A stretch of 32,166 bases of DNA from Candidatus Nealsoniibacteriota bacterium. GTDB taxonomy: Bacteria > Patescibacteriota > Minisyncoccia > Minisyncoccales > PWPS01. Positions within the stretch are counted from its first letter, which is position 1; each line of letters begins with the position of its first letter. The DNA lies in contig PWNV01000016.1 in the NCBI GenBank assembly GCA_003557645.1, positions 1-32,166 of the forward strand. The letters are read 5' to 3'. Below are positions 1-8,024 of the stretch, piece by piece. The translations under genes and the position numbers were made by a program. The notes beneath the pieces are model-generated. The model did no database searches and was not told the DNA's origin. It saw nothing but the letters and a program-made list of their open reading frames with translations.

Positions 1-75
1 ACATCATCTAGATTATCTATCTCATATAACCACTTAAAAGTTCGAAAATCGTCCCATTCTGCCTGCAAACTTATC

Positions 76-98
76 CGAGATATTTCTCGAGTTTTTTA
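76..98 (+). terminator. Possible intrinsic terminator (CGAGA-TATT-TCTCG followed by a T-rich tract)
   Basis: Short 5-bp inverted repeat followed by AGTTTTTTATTTT; weak stem. Confidence 0.35.
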
Positions 99-159
99 TT
101 TTGTGGTACTATTAAAAAAGCTTTATAAGTTTGATTTATCATAAATAAAGAAACAAAAA

Positions 160-927
160 ATGGGCAATAAATTTGAAAGAGATCCTTTGATGGAAAAAAA
201 TGAAACCGGTGGCAACGAAGAGGAGTTAGAGGGAAGAGAAAAGAAGATTGATTTGGAAAAATCAAGTGAAAAAGTAGAAGGTAGAGATGACTTAATTGAA
301 TTAGCAGAAAAGAGAATAGACGAATTATGTGAGCAATATGATGATACCGAAGAAAGAGTAGATTTTCTTATGGCAAAAATGGAGTTTTTATTTAAGCACA
401 TAGACAAGGAAATTTTACCTAAAGAAAAAATAGAGGAAATAAAAAATAAACTTGATTTGTGTAGAAGTACCTCAAAAGAGAATTTTAAAGAGAATGCAAT
501 GGAAGCTTTAATTCCGATTACTGATGTTAAAAAAAATAATCCGGATAAATTTGAAGAAGCACAAGCCCGTGCTTTCAATGAAACAAGCGGATTTACTGAG
601 ATAAATAGGCTATTATCTTATGGTAAGTCGGGGTCTGTTATACATGTACATGCCCCTCCGGGAGAAACAGTTAAAAACAAAACGGCATTATATCTTGGAG
701 GAATAAGAGAGCTTGCTCGAATAGTACAAAATGATCCGGATATTAAGGAAATTACAGCTACTTCATTTTTGGTTGCGAAACATCAAAGATTATTTGAAAA
801 AGCCGGGTTTAATGTTGAAAACGTGTCAGAAGAGCGAAAAGAAAAGCATTTCTCTGGAGAGGAAAGAGATGTTAAGCATGCTTCTATAGGAAGAGAGGAT
901 TTTTTGGAAAAATGGCTGAAACAATAA
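160..927 (+). CDS. Conserved-looking hypothetical protein: acidic/charged helical N-terminus plus a C-terminal domain faintly resembling a GNAT-type fold
   Basis: 255-aa ORF; C-terminal SFLVAKHQRLFEKAGFNVENV resembles the 'LYEKxGF' end of GNAT domains, but this is weak. Confidence 0.7.
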   Translation: MGNKFERDPLMEKNETGGNEEELEGREKKIDLEKSSEKVEGRDDLIELAEKRIDELCEQYDDTEERVDFLMAKMEFLFKHIDKEILPKEKIEEIKNKLDLCRSTSKENFKENAMEALIPITDVKKNNPDKFEEAQARAFNETSGFTEINRLLSYGKSGSVIHVHAPPGETVKNKTALYLGGIRELARIVQNDPDIKEITATSFLVAKHQRLFEKAGFNVENVSEERKEKHFSGEERDVKHASIGREDFLEKWLKQ

Positions 928-931
928 ATCT

Positions 932-1591
932 GTGAAATATCCAATACGTATCAACAAGTATCTAAGAGACAAAGGACTAGCTTCCCGGCGAGAAGCAGAT
1001 GATTTTATTGAAAAAGGAAAGGTTTTAGTTAATGGTAAAACTATTAAAAAAGGATTTATAGTAAAAGACGGAGATAGGGTTCAGTTAAAGGAAAATGAGA
1101 AAAATTATCAATACATCGCTTATTACAAGCCAAGAGGACTTGCAACGCAGGACTTGCCTGGCAAGAAAAGCGTTGTCACGGAGTGGAAGGAAAAAGGACT
1201 GTATCCGATAGGAAGACTGGATAAATATTCTGAGGGCTTGCTTCTTCTAACAAACGATGGGCGCTTTGCAAGAGAAGTTTTATCTAAAAAGGAAAAGTAT
1301 GAAAAGGAGTATGTGGTTAATGTGAGAGAGGTTCTAAGGCCAAGTGTTGTGAGGGTTTTTGAATCTGGAATGAAGACAAAGACACTGGGTAAGTTGCTTC
1401 CAGTTAAAACAAAAATTAAAAACAAAAAAACCCTTGTAATGATTTTAAACGAAGGGAAGAAGCATCAAATAAGAGTTATGCTAAATGATCTTTCCTACAA
1501 CGTTGTTTCATTAAAAAGGGTTCGCATTGGTGATATTAAAATAGGCAAGCTTAAACCCGGAGAAACAAGAGAAATAGAGATAAAGATTTAA
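932..1591 (+). CDS. RsuA/RluB/RluF-family pseudouridine synthase with N-terminal S4 domain (GTG start)
   Basis: IRINKYLRDKGLASRREADDFIEKGKVLVNG (S4) and PIGRLDKYSEGLLLLTNDG (catalytic Asp motif). Confidence 0.9.
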   Translation: MKYPIRINKYLRDKGLASRREADDFIEKGKVLVNGKTIKKGFIVKDGDRVQLKENEKNYQYIAYYKPRGLATQDLPGKKSVVTEWKEKGLYPIGRLDKYSEGLLLLTNDGRFAREVLSKKEKYEKEYVVNVREVLRPSVVRVFESGMKTKTLGKLLPVKTKIKNKKTLVMILNEGKKHQIRVMLNDLSYNVVSLKRVRIGDIKIGKLKPGETREIEIKI

Positions 1592-1603
1592 GTAGAATAT
1601 TTT

Positions 1604-3043
1604 TTAGTCATCACCATCTTCTTCTACAACAATTGTAACTGCAACGTTGCGAGATACATCTTGTTGTAATCTGTATTGAGGAGAGAAAACAATCTTACTC
1701 TCAAAGGTTGTTGTTTCTTCTATTTCACTGGCATCAATTATTTCAGTAAGAATATATTCAGGCAAATCTTCCTCTTCTTCTGGGATAAGCAACTCTATTT
1801 TTTCAGGAACTACTTGTGTTTCTTTTATACTTAAATCTTGTGATAAGTTAACTATATTTGCTCTAATTGGAAACTCTTTTTCATTATATTTTTGGGCAGT
1901 CACACTAACTACGGGTGGATCTATTTTTATTACTGATACATTAAAGGGGTGAGTTATATGTCTTTTTTCCATTTCAATCTCTGTAACGCCAGAATCTATT
2001 TCTGCACTTGGAATAATAGCTCTTAACGATTCTGAGCCAATTCCTCCCATTATTCCCTGTCCTCGAGCTGAGAGAGTTACAGTTATTGTATCAGGAGAGG
2101 TCTCTTCAATTATTAAGTTTTCAGAGATGTTTGTGTAACTAATAGGAACTTGAAAATCTCTTTGCACTATCTCTGCTTGGAAAATTACAAAGAACCACAA
2201 GATACAAGCAAAGGAAAGCGCTACGCTTTTTTCTACTAATCTTTTTTTAAATAAATTTCCCCAAAAGTTTTCTGGTTTTTCTGGGAACTTTTCTTTGTAG
2301 TGATGTTCTAGGTATTTTTCTAGTTCTTGTGGATCTTTAAGGGTTTTTAATTTTCCATTTTTTGCAACGGAAACTTCTCCTCGCTCCTCAGAGACAACTA
2401 CAGCAAGAACATCTGTTTTTTCTGAAATTCCAATAGCAGCACTGTGTCTTGTGCCTTTGTCTTTTATTTGTTTGAGGTTTTGTGAGAGGGGAAGATGTGC
2501 CCCAAATTTAGAAATACGTTCTTTTCCAATGACTACTGCACCGTCGTGACCTGGTGATTTAGGGTCAAAGATACTTTCAAGCAGTGATGGAGTAACAATT
2601 CCATCTAATACATGTCCTCCACTAAGGTGTCTTTCTATCAGCTCTTGTCCGGGAATAATAATTAGTGCTCCGTGTTTTTTTCGGACTAGGTTTGAAGTTG
2701 CCTGAATAATGGAAAATATTGTTGGAGAAAAAGAAAGAGCAGGTTTTTTCTTGATTCTTCTTGTACCTGAAGTTGCTAAGAGTTCAAAAGATCTCTTAAG
2801 TTCGTCTTGGAAAACAATGGCGATGATTATAACGAAAATACTGAAAAAGGACTGTAAGGCCAGAGCAGTGATGTAAAGGTGAAATGTTTGTGCGAGAGCG
2901 TAAATAATAGCCAATAGGGAAACTCCGATAAATGCAAGAAGAGAACGCGTCTGTTTTAAAAAAAGAATTCCGATATAGATAAAAATTGCAACAATTGCAA
3001 TATCGAAGAGATCTACTAGATGAATGCCGAAGAAAAACTCCAT
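1604..3043 (-). CDS. Membrane diadenylate cyclase (CdaA/DacA-like) fused to a C-terminal YbbR/CdaR-like region
   Basis: N-terminal TM helices; DAC motifs FDPKSPGHDGAVVI and KGTRHSAAIGISEKTDVLAVVVSEERGEVSVAKNGKL; then a further TM helix (VALSFACILWFFVIF) and YbbR-like beta-rich repeats. Confidence 0.85.
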   Translation of the reverse strand: MEFFFGIHLVDLFDIAIVAIFIYIGILFLKQTRSLLAFIGVSLLAIIYALAQTFHLYITALALQSFFSIFVIIIAIVFQDELKRSFELLATSGTRRIKKKPALSFSPTIFSIIQATSNLVRKKHGALIIIPGQELIERHLSGGHVLDGIVTPSLLESIFDPKSPGHDGAVVIGKERISKFGAHLPLSQNLKQIKDKGTRHSAAIGISEKTDVLAVVVSEERGEVSVAKNGKLKTLKDPQELEKYLEHHYKEKFPEKPENFWGNLFKKRLVEKSVALSFACILWFFVIFQAEIVQRDFQVPISYTNISENLIIEETSPDTITVTLSARGQGIMGGIGSESLRAIIPSAEIDSGVTEIEMEKRHITHPFNVSVIKIDPPVVSVTAQKYNEKEFPIRANIVNLSQDLSIKETQVVPEKIELLIPEEEEDLPEYILTEIIDASEIEETTTFESKIVFSPQYRLQQDVSRNVAVTIVVEEDGDD

Positions 3044-3070
3044 GTTGTATAAAAATAACGAATAACTGAC

Positions 3071-3110
3071 TTTATTATATAGGTGATATTAGATTTGTCA
3101 AAAAGGTTCT
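3071..3110 (-). promoter_or_regulatory. Predicted sigma70-type promoter for the diadenylate cyclase gene
   Basis: Reverse strand reads TTGACA-16 nt-TATAAT upstream of the start at 3043. Confidence 0.65.
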
Positions 3111-3115
3111 TACTA

Positions 3116-3144
3116 TTGACTTAATATGATTATTATGGTATAAG
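3116..3144 (+). promoter_or_regulatory. Predicted sigma70-type promoter upstream of the 66-aa ORF
   Basis: TTGACT-17 nt-TATAAG. Confidence 0.6.
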
Positions 3145-3167
3145 GATGTTAAAAAGGAGGAATTACA

Positions 3168-3368
3168 ATGAGACAAATAGTTTCTTTGGTAATTTTAATT
3201 GTTCTTTTCGCTCTTGCTTTTCCGACTTTGCTTTCTGTTGGTGAAATAATTGAAGAGAGTGATTATGCGTTAAGATTCATACAAGTTGTTCTTATAATAA
3301 TCACTGTACTTGTATTATTTTTCACTTATTTTTTTGATTGTGCCAGGCAAGAAAAGAAGCAAAAATAG
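3168..3368 (+). CDS. Small two-TM membrane protein, hypothetical
   Basis: 66-aa ORF with two hydrophobic segments, its own promoter, AAGGAGG 7 nt before ATG, and a following terminator. Confidence 0.7.
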   Translation: MRQIVSLVILIVLFALAFPTLLSVGEIIEESDYALRFIQVVLIIITVLVLFFTYFFDCARQEKKQK

Positions 3369-3377
3369 GGGAAGAAG

Positions 3378-3407
3378 AAAAAGTGGAGGAAATACCTCCA
3401 CTTTTTT
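3378..3407. terminator. Bidirectional intrinsic terminator between convergent genes
   Basis: AAAAAGTGGAGG-AAAT-ACCTCCACTTTTTT. Confidence 0.85.
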
Positions 3408-3975
3408 ATTTGCTAGGCCCTTTAAACGAGCATTTCGGACAAACAAGAGATACTTTAAAATAGTTTTTGCCGGTGGAAAGATCTCGTATCAAATAAAGAG
3501 ATTTATTTCCTTTACAAAACGGACAATATGCATCTTCTTCGAGATCATCTGCCATTTCCTTAAGACTTTCAAAAGAATCTTCTGAAGGGTGTATAAGGTA
3601 ACCTTTTTGCGCTCCAAGATGAGACTTTACCTTGAGGACAATTTTCTTAGGAGAGTCCCAGACTCCGTTAATAAAGTCTCTAGCCTCTACTTTTATCGCC
3701 GTTTTTTTGTGGAGATTGCTTCCTGTTCGCGAGTAAATAAGGACTGGAATTCGACTTGTATTTTTGTCTTTTTTTAAATTCTTTATGAGCTCAAATCCGC
3801 TCATTTCATGAAGAGAGACGTCAGCCACTATGGCTTCTGGTTTTTCTTTTTTTGCCAATCTGTACGCTTCTTTCCCGTTGCTAGCAGTTATTACTTCAAA
3901 ATTATTTTTTGAGAAATTCTGGGCATACATTTCCCGAGTAAGATTATTTACAAGTGCGATTAATATTTTTCCCAT
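3406..3975 (-). CDS. CheY-like receiver domain protein with C-terminal zinc-ribbon-like Cys4 motif
   Basis: MGKILIALVNNLTREMYAQNFSKNNFEVITASNGKEAYRLAKKEKPEAIVADVSLHEMSGFELI (REC-like, Asp retained) plus CPFC...CPKC. Confidence 0.75.
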   Translation of the reverse strand: MGKILIALVNNLTREMYAQNFSKNNFEVITASNGKEAYRLAKKEKPEAIVADVSLHEMSGFELIKNLKKDKNTSRIPVLIYSRTGSNLHKKTAIKVEARDFINGVWDSPKKIVLKVKSHLGAQKGYLIHPSEDSFESLKEMADDLEEDAYCPFCKGNKSLYLIRDLSTGKNYFKVSLVCPKCSFKGPSK

Positions 3976-4040
3976 ATGCTCTATATTTATCTCCTTTTTC
4001 TAAATATACATTAAACTTCTTTTTCTGTAAAAGCATTTTA

Positions 4041-4069
4041 TTGAGATTATAATCACTTTAACATATAAT
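4041..4069 (+). promoter_or_regulatory. Strong sigma70-type promoter of the [FeFe] hydrogenase operon
   Basis: TTGAGA-17 nt-TATAAT; -10 box ends 7 nt before the ATG at 4077. Confidence 0.75.
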
Positions 4070-4073
4070 ACTT

Positions 4074-5063
4074 TTGATGATTGATATAATTGAAAAAATA
4101 AAAAAGGCAGAAATTACTGGAAGGAGTGGATGTAATTTTCCTGTTTGGAAAAAATGGAGCTTAGTAAAAGAAAACTTATCGGAAAAACACTATATAATTT
4201 GCAATGCCTCGGAAGGAGAGCTAGAGACCTTTAAAGACTATTATCTTTTAAAAAACCACTCAAAAGAAGTTATTGAAGGAATAAAAATTGCCCTTGATAC
4301 TTTTCAAAACTCTAGTGCCTATATTTATTTAAATAAGGATTATTACTCTGAACTTAAAGATTTATTGGAAGGCTTAATTGATGATCGCTTTGTTTTGTTT
4401 AAAAAAGAGGGAGGCTATATAGGAGGAGAAGAAACAGCTATTTTGGAGGCGATTGAAGGAAAGCGACCCGAGCCTCGTAGCAAACCTCCTTTTCCTACGA
4501 AAAGCGGCCTTTGGGGATATCCCACACTAATAAATAATGTAGAAACTTTTTATAGTGTTTATCAAATTGAAAGAGGCAGCTATAAGAAAACTAGATTTTA
4601 TTCTATTTCTGGTAAGGTAAAAAATAAAGGTGTTTTTGAGTTTCATGAAGAAACCACTATTCGTGAGATTCTTGAAAAGACAAGAAATGCTCCTGATTTT
4701 GATTATTTTTTACAGGTAGGAGGAGGTGCTTGTGGTGAAATAATGCTTCCCGAAGAACTGGATAAAAAAGTAAAAGGACTTGCTTCTATAATTGTTTACG
4801 ACAGAAAAAAAACAGAACCCTTTTTATTAATGGAAAAATGGGCAAAATTTTTGTTTGAAGGTAATTGCAATAAGTGCACTCCTTGTCGAGAGGGGACTTA
4901 TCGTATTTTAGAAATAATAAAAAAGAAGAAGATGGAAGAGATTGATGACATATTTTTTGCAATGGAAAATTCTAGCTTTTGTCCGCTTGGAAGAGTAGCT
5001 GTTGTTCCTTTTCAAAGTCTACTTAACAAAATAGTTAATAACAATGATAAAAATAACAATTAA
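4074..5063 (+). CDS. NuoF/HydB-like flavoprotein subunit lacking the N-terminal thioredoxin-like 2Fe-2S domain (true start probably ATG at 4077)
   Basis: GGYIGGEETAILEAIEGKRPEPRSKPPFPTKSGLWGYPTLINNVETF, SLBB-like segment, CNKCTPCREGTYRILE...SSFCPLG 4Fe-4S motif. Confidence 0.9.
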   Translation: MMIDIIEKIKKAEITGRSGCNFPVWKKWSLVKENLSEKHYIICNASEGELETFKDYYLLKNHSKEVIEGIKIALDTFQNSSAYIYLNKDYYSELKDLLEGLIDDRFVLFKKEGGYIGGEETAILEAIEGKRPEPRSKPPFPTKSGLWGYPTLINNVETFYSVYQIERGSYKKTRFYSISGKVKNKGVFEFHEETTIREILEKTRNAPDFDYFLQVGGGACGEIMLPEELDKKVKGLASIIVYDRKKTEPFLLMEKWAKFLFEGNCNKCTPCREGTYRILEIIKKKKMEEIDDIFFAMENSSFCPLGRVAVVPFQSLLNKIVNNNDKNNN

Positions 5064-6696
5064 CGGTAAGATTGTGGAGGCGACCGAGGGGGAGACTGTT
5101 CTAGAGGTGGCGGAAAGGAATGGTTTTTTTATTCCGGCACTTTGTTGTCATTCTGATTTGAAAAATAAGGCAAGTTGTAGATTGTGCTTGGTAGAAGTTG
5201 AAGGGAAATTTGTTACATCTTGCAATTTAACAGTTAGAGACAAGATGGAAGTTAAAACAAAATCAACTTCCCTAGATAAAGCAAGAAAAATAAATCTGGA
5301 ACTTCTGTTTTCTCAACATCGAGAAGAGTGTGGTGACTGTGTTTGGAATTTAAAATGTAAAATGCTTGATTTAGCGAAGCAGTATGGCGTAAAAATAAAT
5401 CGCTTCAATGACAGAAAAAAAGATTATCCAGTATATCAATTTGGCCCTTCTTTAGAGTTTGACTCTTCCAAGTGCATTGATTGTCGTAACTGTGTTGAAG
5501 TCTGTAAAGATCAAGGAGTAGAATTTCTAGAGATGCAAGAAAGAAAAGGTTTTTGTGAAATTATTCCTTCGGAAAATAGAGATTGTGTTTATTGTGGACA
5601 ATGCATAATCCATTGCCCAGCTGGTGCCTTTGAGGCGGTAGGAGAGTTTGAAGAAAGTGAAAAAGCTTTTGAAAAAAACAATGAAGATATAATATTGCAA
5701 ATTGCCCCTGCGGTAAGATCTACTATAGGTGAAGAGTTTAATCTTCCTTATGGCTCTGTTCTAACCGAAAAATTGTCTTCTGGACTTAAGGAAATTGGTG
5801 CGGACAAAGTATTTGATGTTTCTTTAGGGGCTGACATTACCACTATTGAGGAATCAAAAGAACTTTTTGATAGAATAGAAAAGAAAAGCTTGCCAATGAT
5901 GACTTCTTGTTGTCCTGCATGGGTAAGATTTGTAGAGCTTTACTACCCTAATTTTATCCCTCATCTTACCACTGTTCGATCACCTCATATTATTTTAGGT
6001 GGTCTCATTAAGGAATCCGTAAAGGGAGCAAAAGTTGTTTCTGTTATGCCTTGCGTAGCAAAGAAATATGAAATAGAAAGAGAGGAGCTCATGATAAATG
6101 GGGAGAAACCCGTGGATTATGTTCTTACTACGAGAGAAGTGGGTAGAGTTTTAAAAAGAAAGAACATAAATCTTAAAAACATCAAAGCCTCCTCACTTGA
6201 TGTTCCCTTTGGAGAACCATCTTCTTCTGGGGTTTGCTATGGAATGAGTGGTGGAGTGATGAAATCAGCAATAAAAAATGCTACCGGAGAAGATGTGAAG
6301 CTTTACGAAAAAGAAGAAGGGATTTATGAAGGGGAGATAATAATAAAGGGAGAAAAGAGAAAAGTTGCCGTAGTACACGGATTAGGGAAAGCAAAGAAAA
6401 TTCTTGAAGAGCTAAAAAAAGACAAAAGTAAATATGATTACCTAGAGGTGATGGCTTGTAAAGGGGGTTGCATTGGTGGGGGAGGACAGTCCATTCCTGT
6501 CAATAAAGATATTCGAGAAAAGCGAAAAAAAGGACTTCAGTTTGCTGGAGAAAAAAAGAAAATTGAAAAAGCCGAAGACAATGAAGAGGTAAAAAAAATA
6601 TACAAAAGTATCTTAAAATCAAAAGAAATAATTCATCGCTTTTGTCATACCAATTATTATAAAGCTCCTAAAAGGGGATTCAAAAAAACAAAATGA
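5044..6696 (+). CDS. [FeFe] hydrogenase catalytic subunit (HydA-like; 2Fe-2S, His/Cys-type 4Fe-4S, 2x4Fe-4S, H-cluster)
   Basis: H-cluster motifs TSCCPAWVRF, MPCVAKKYE, EVMACKGGCIGGGGQ; N-terminal CCHSDLKNKASCRLC; HREECGDCVWNLKC; CIDCRNCVEVC and CVYCGQCIIHC. Confidence 0.96.
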   Translation: MIKITINGKIVEATEGETVLEVAERNGFFIPALCCHSDLKNKASCRLCLVEVEGKFVTSCNLTVRDKMEVKTKSTSLDKARKINLELLFSQHREECGDCVWNLKCKMLDLAKQYGVKINRFNDRKKDYPVYQFGPSLEFDSSKCIDCRNCVEVCKDQGVEFLEMQERKGFCEIIPSENRDCVYCGQCIIHCPAGAFEAVGEFEESEKAFEKNNEDIILQIAPAVRSTIGEEFNLPYGSVLTEKLSSGLKEIGADKVFDVSLGADITTIEESKELFDRIEKKSLPMMTSCCPAWVRFVELYYPNFIPHLTTVRSPHIILGGLIKESVKGAKVVSVMPCVAKKYEIEREELMINGEKPVDYVLTTREVGRVLKRKNINLKNIKASSLDVPFGEPSSSGVCYGMSGGVMKSAIKNATGEDVKLYEKEEGIYEGEIIIKGEKRKVAVVHGLGKAKKILEELKKDKSKYDYLEVMACKGGCIGGGGQSIPVNKDIREKRKKGLQFAGEKKKIEKAEDNEEVKKIYKSILKSKEIIHRFCHTNYYKAPKRGFKKTK

Positions 6697-7166
6697 AAAC
6701 TCAAATTATTAACCTACAAAATGTATCTTATTTTTTTACAAGTCTGGTGATGATCTTTATGGTCACCCTTGTTCCGTTTACAGGCAGTCAGTTCGTTACT
6801 GGCCCTATAGTAAACGCCATTCTTTTTCTTTCTGTTCTTTTTCTTGGAATAAGAGTTGCGATTCTAATTGCAATAGTGCCAAGCATAATTGCCTTATTTA
6901 CAGGGCTTCTTCCTTTTTTGCTTGCTCCTATGATTCCTTTTATTATAACAGGTAATATTATTTTGGTGCTTACATTTAATAATTTTAAAGACAGCTTCTT
7001 GAAGGGAGTATTAATTGCTTCTTTTTTAAAGTTTCTTTTCTTGTTCATCTCTGGTCTCTTAATTATAAATGAAGTAATAATAGCCTCTATGATGGGATGG
7101 GCACAGCTTTTTACAGCACTTACAGGAGGAATAATTGCCTATATTTTATATAGATTACTGAAATAA
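6693..7166 (+). CDS. Polytopic membrane protein, ECF-S-like / hydrogenase-associated, overlapping HydA by ATGA
   Basis: 157 aa, several hydrophobic helices, 4-nt overlap with the hydrogenase gene. Confidence 0.7.
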   Translation: MKTQIINLQNVSYFFTSLVMIFMVTLVPFTGSQFVTGPIVNAILFLSVLFLGIRVAILIAIVPSIIALFTGLLPFLLAPMIPFIITGNIILVLTFNNFKDSFLKGVLIASFLKFLFLFISGLLIINEVIIASMMGWAQLFTALTGGIIAYILYRLLK

Positions 7167-7194
7167 AAAAAGAGAAACAAAGCTAGGAACCTTA

Positions 7195-7221
7195 TAAAAA
7201 AAATCAGGATTGCGGTCCTGA
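7195..7221 (-). terminator. Intrinsic terminator for the minus-strand HAD gene
   Basis: Reverse strand reads TCAGGA-CCGCAA-TCCTGA-TTTTTTTT just after the stop at 7224. Confidence 0.75.
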
Positions 7222-7223
7222 CT

Positions 7224-7619
7224 TTAAACTAAGTAAGCGAAAATTCCATTTTCTTTTGCAAGTCTTGCAACTCGCTTATTATTATCGAAAAGGAACTTTC
7301 CTTTGTGTTTCTTTATTATGTCAATTTTTCTTTTTTCTGATCCTTCTCCTGGATTGACAAAAAAAATCTTGTTATAAGGAACATTTTTTTCTCTCAAAAA
7401 TTCTCGAGTTAATTCTTCTATCTCTTCTGATCTAGCAGTTACAATATTTACCTCTTCTCCTCCCTCACGGAGAGAGTGCATAAAATCTACAGTCCATCTT
7501 GTTTTTGGTTTATAGATTTTAAAAACTATCCACTGTAATTTCCAGGGGATTTTTTTATTGGAAAGACCATAACCACCAGCAACTGTTATTGTGCCATCTA
7601 TGTCGAACCACCACGACAT
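7224..7619 (-). CDS. HAD-superfamily phosphatase-like protein
   Basis: FDIDGTI motif I; IVTARS motif II; FLFDNNKRVA. Confidence 0.75.
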   Translation of the reverse strand: MSWWFDIDGTITVAGGYGLSNKKIPWKLQWIVFKIYKPKTRWTVDFMHSLREGGEEVNIVTARSEEIEELTREFLREKNVPYNKIFFVNPGEGSEKRKIDIIKKHKGKFLFDNNKRVARLAKENGIFAYLV

Positions 7620-7730
7620 AACAACACCCCCTTTTCTTATTTATACAACACTTTAATTTTATGTCAAGTAGTTTGCTGTATTATTTCTTTTTTGGTAGAA
7701 TGACAAGGCATCAATTATTTATTTTTCACA

Positions 7731-7979
7731 ATGAAAGAAGTTGTAATTTATACTAAAGATTTTTGCTTGTGGTGCACAACGGCAAAAGCTTTTTTTAATA
7801 AAAACAGAATATTATTTAAAGAAAAAAATATTAAGAACAAGGAATATAAAAAAGAACTCTTAGAAAAAACAAGAAAAGCATACGTTCCTTTAATTGATAT
7901 AAATGGAGAAATTATAAGTGGATATGATCGTGAAAAATTAAGCAAAGTTTTTCGCATAGAAAAAGAAAATAAAAAATAA
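7731..7979 (+). CDS. Glutaredoxin-like protein (CLWC active site)
   Basis: VVIYTKDFCLWCTTAKAFF...YVPLIDINGEIISGYDREKL. Confidence 0.85.
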   Translation: MKEVVIYTKDFCLWCTTAKAFFNKNRILFKEKNIKNKEYKKELLEKTRKAYVPLIDINGEIISGYDREKLSKVFRIEKENKK

Positions 7980-7989
7980 TTACAAACAT

Positions 7990-8018
7990 TTGACGACGCA
8001 TTATTAACCTTGTAAAAT
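7990..8018 (+). promoter_or_regulatory. sigma70-type promoter for the ftsZ-like gene, placed for leaderless transcription
   Basis: TTGACG-17 nt-TAAAAT; 6 nt from the -10 end to the ATG at 8025. Confidence 0.7.
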
Positions 8019-8024
8019 TAAACC

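Noticed and set aside
123-578. 151-aa minus-strand ORF opposite the first hypothetical protein
   Set aside because: Ser/Phe-rich translation typical of the antisense of an A-rich, Lys/Glu-rich gene; the plus-strand ORF is better supported.
3310-3777. Plus-strand ORFs of 91 and 62 aa
   Set aside because: They overlap the terminator and run antisense to the receiver/zinc-ribbon gene; low-complexity composition.
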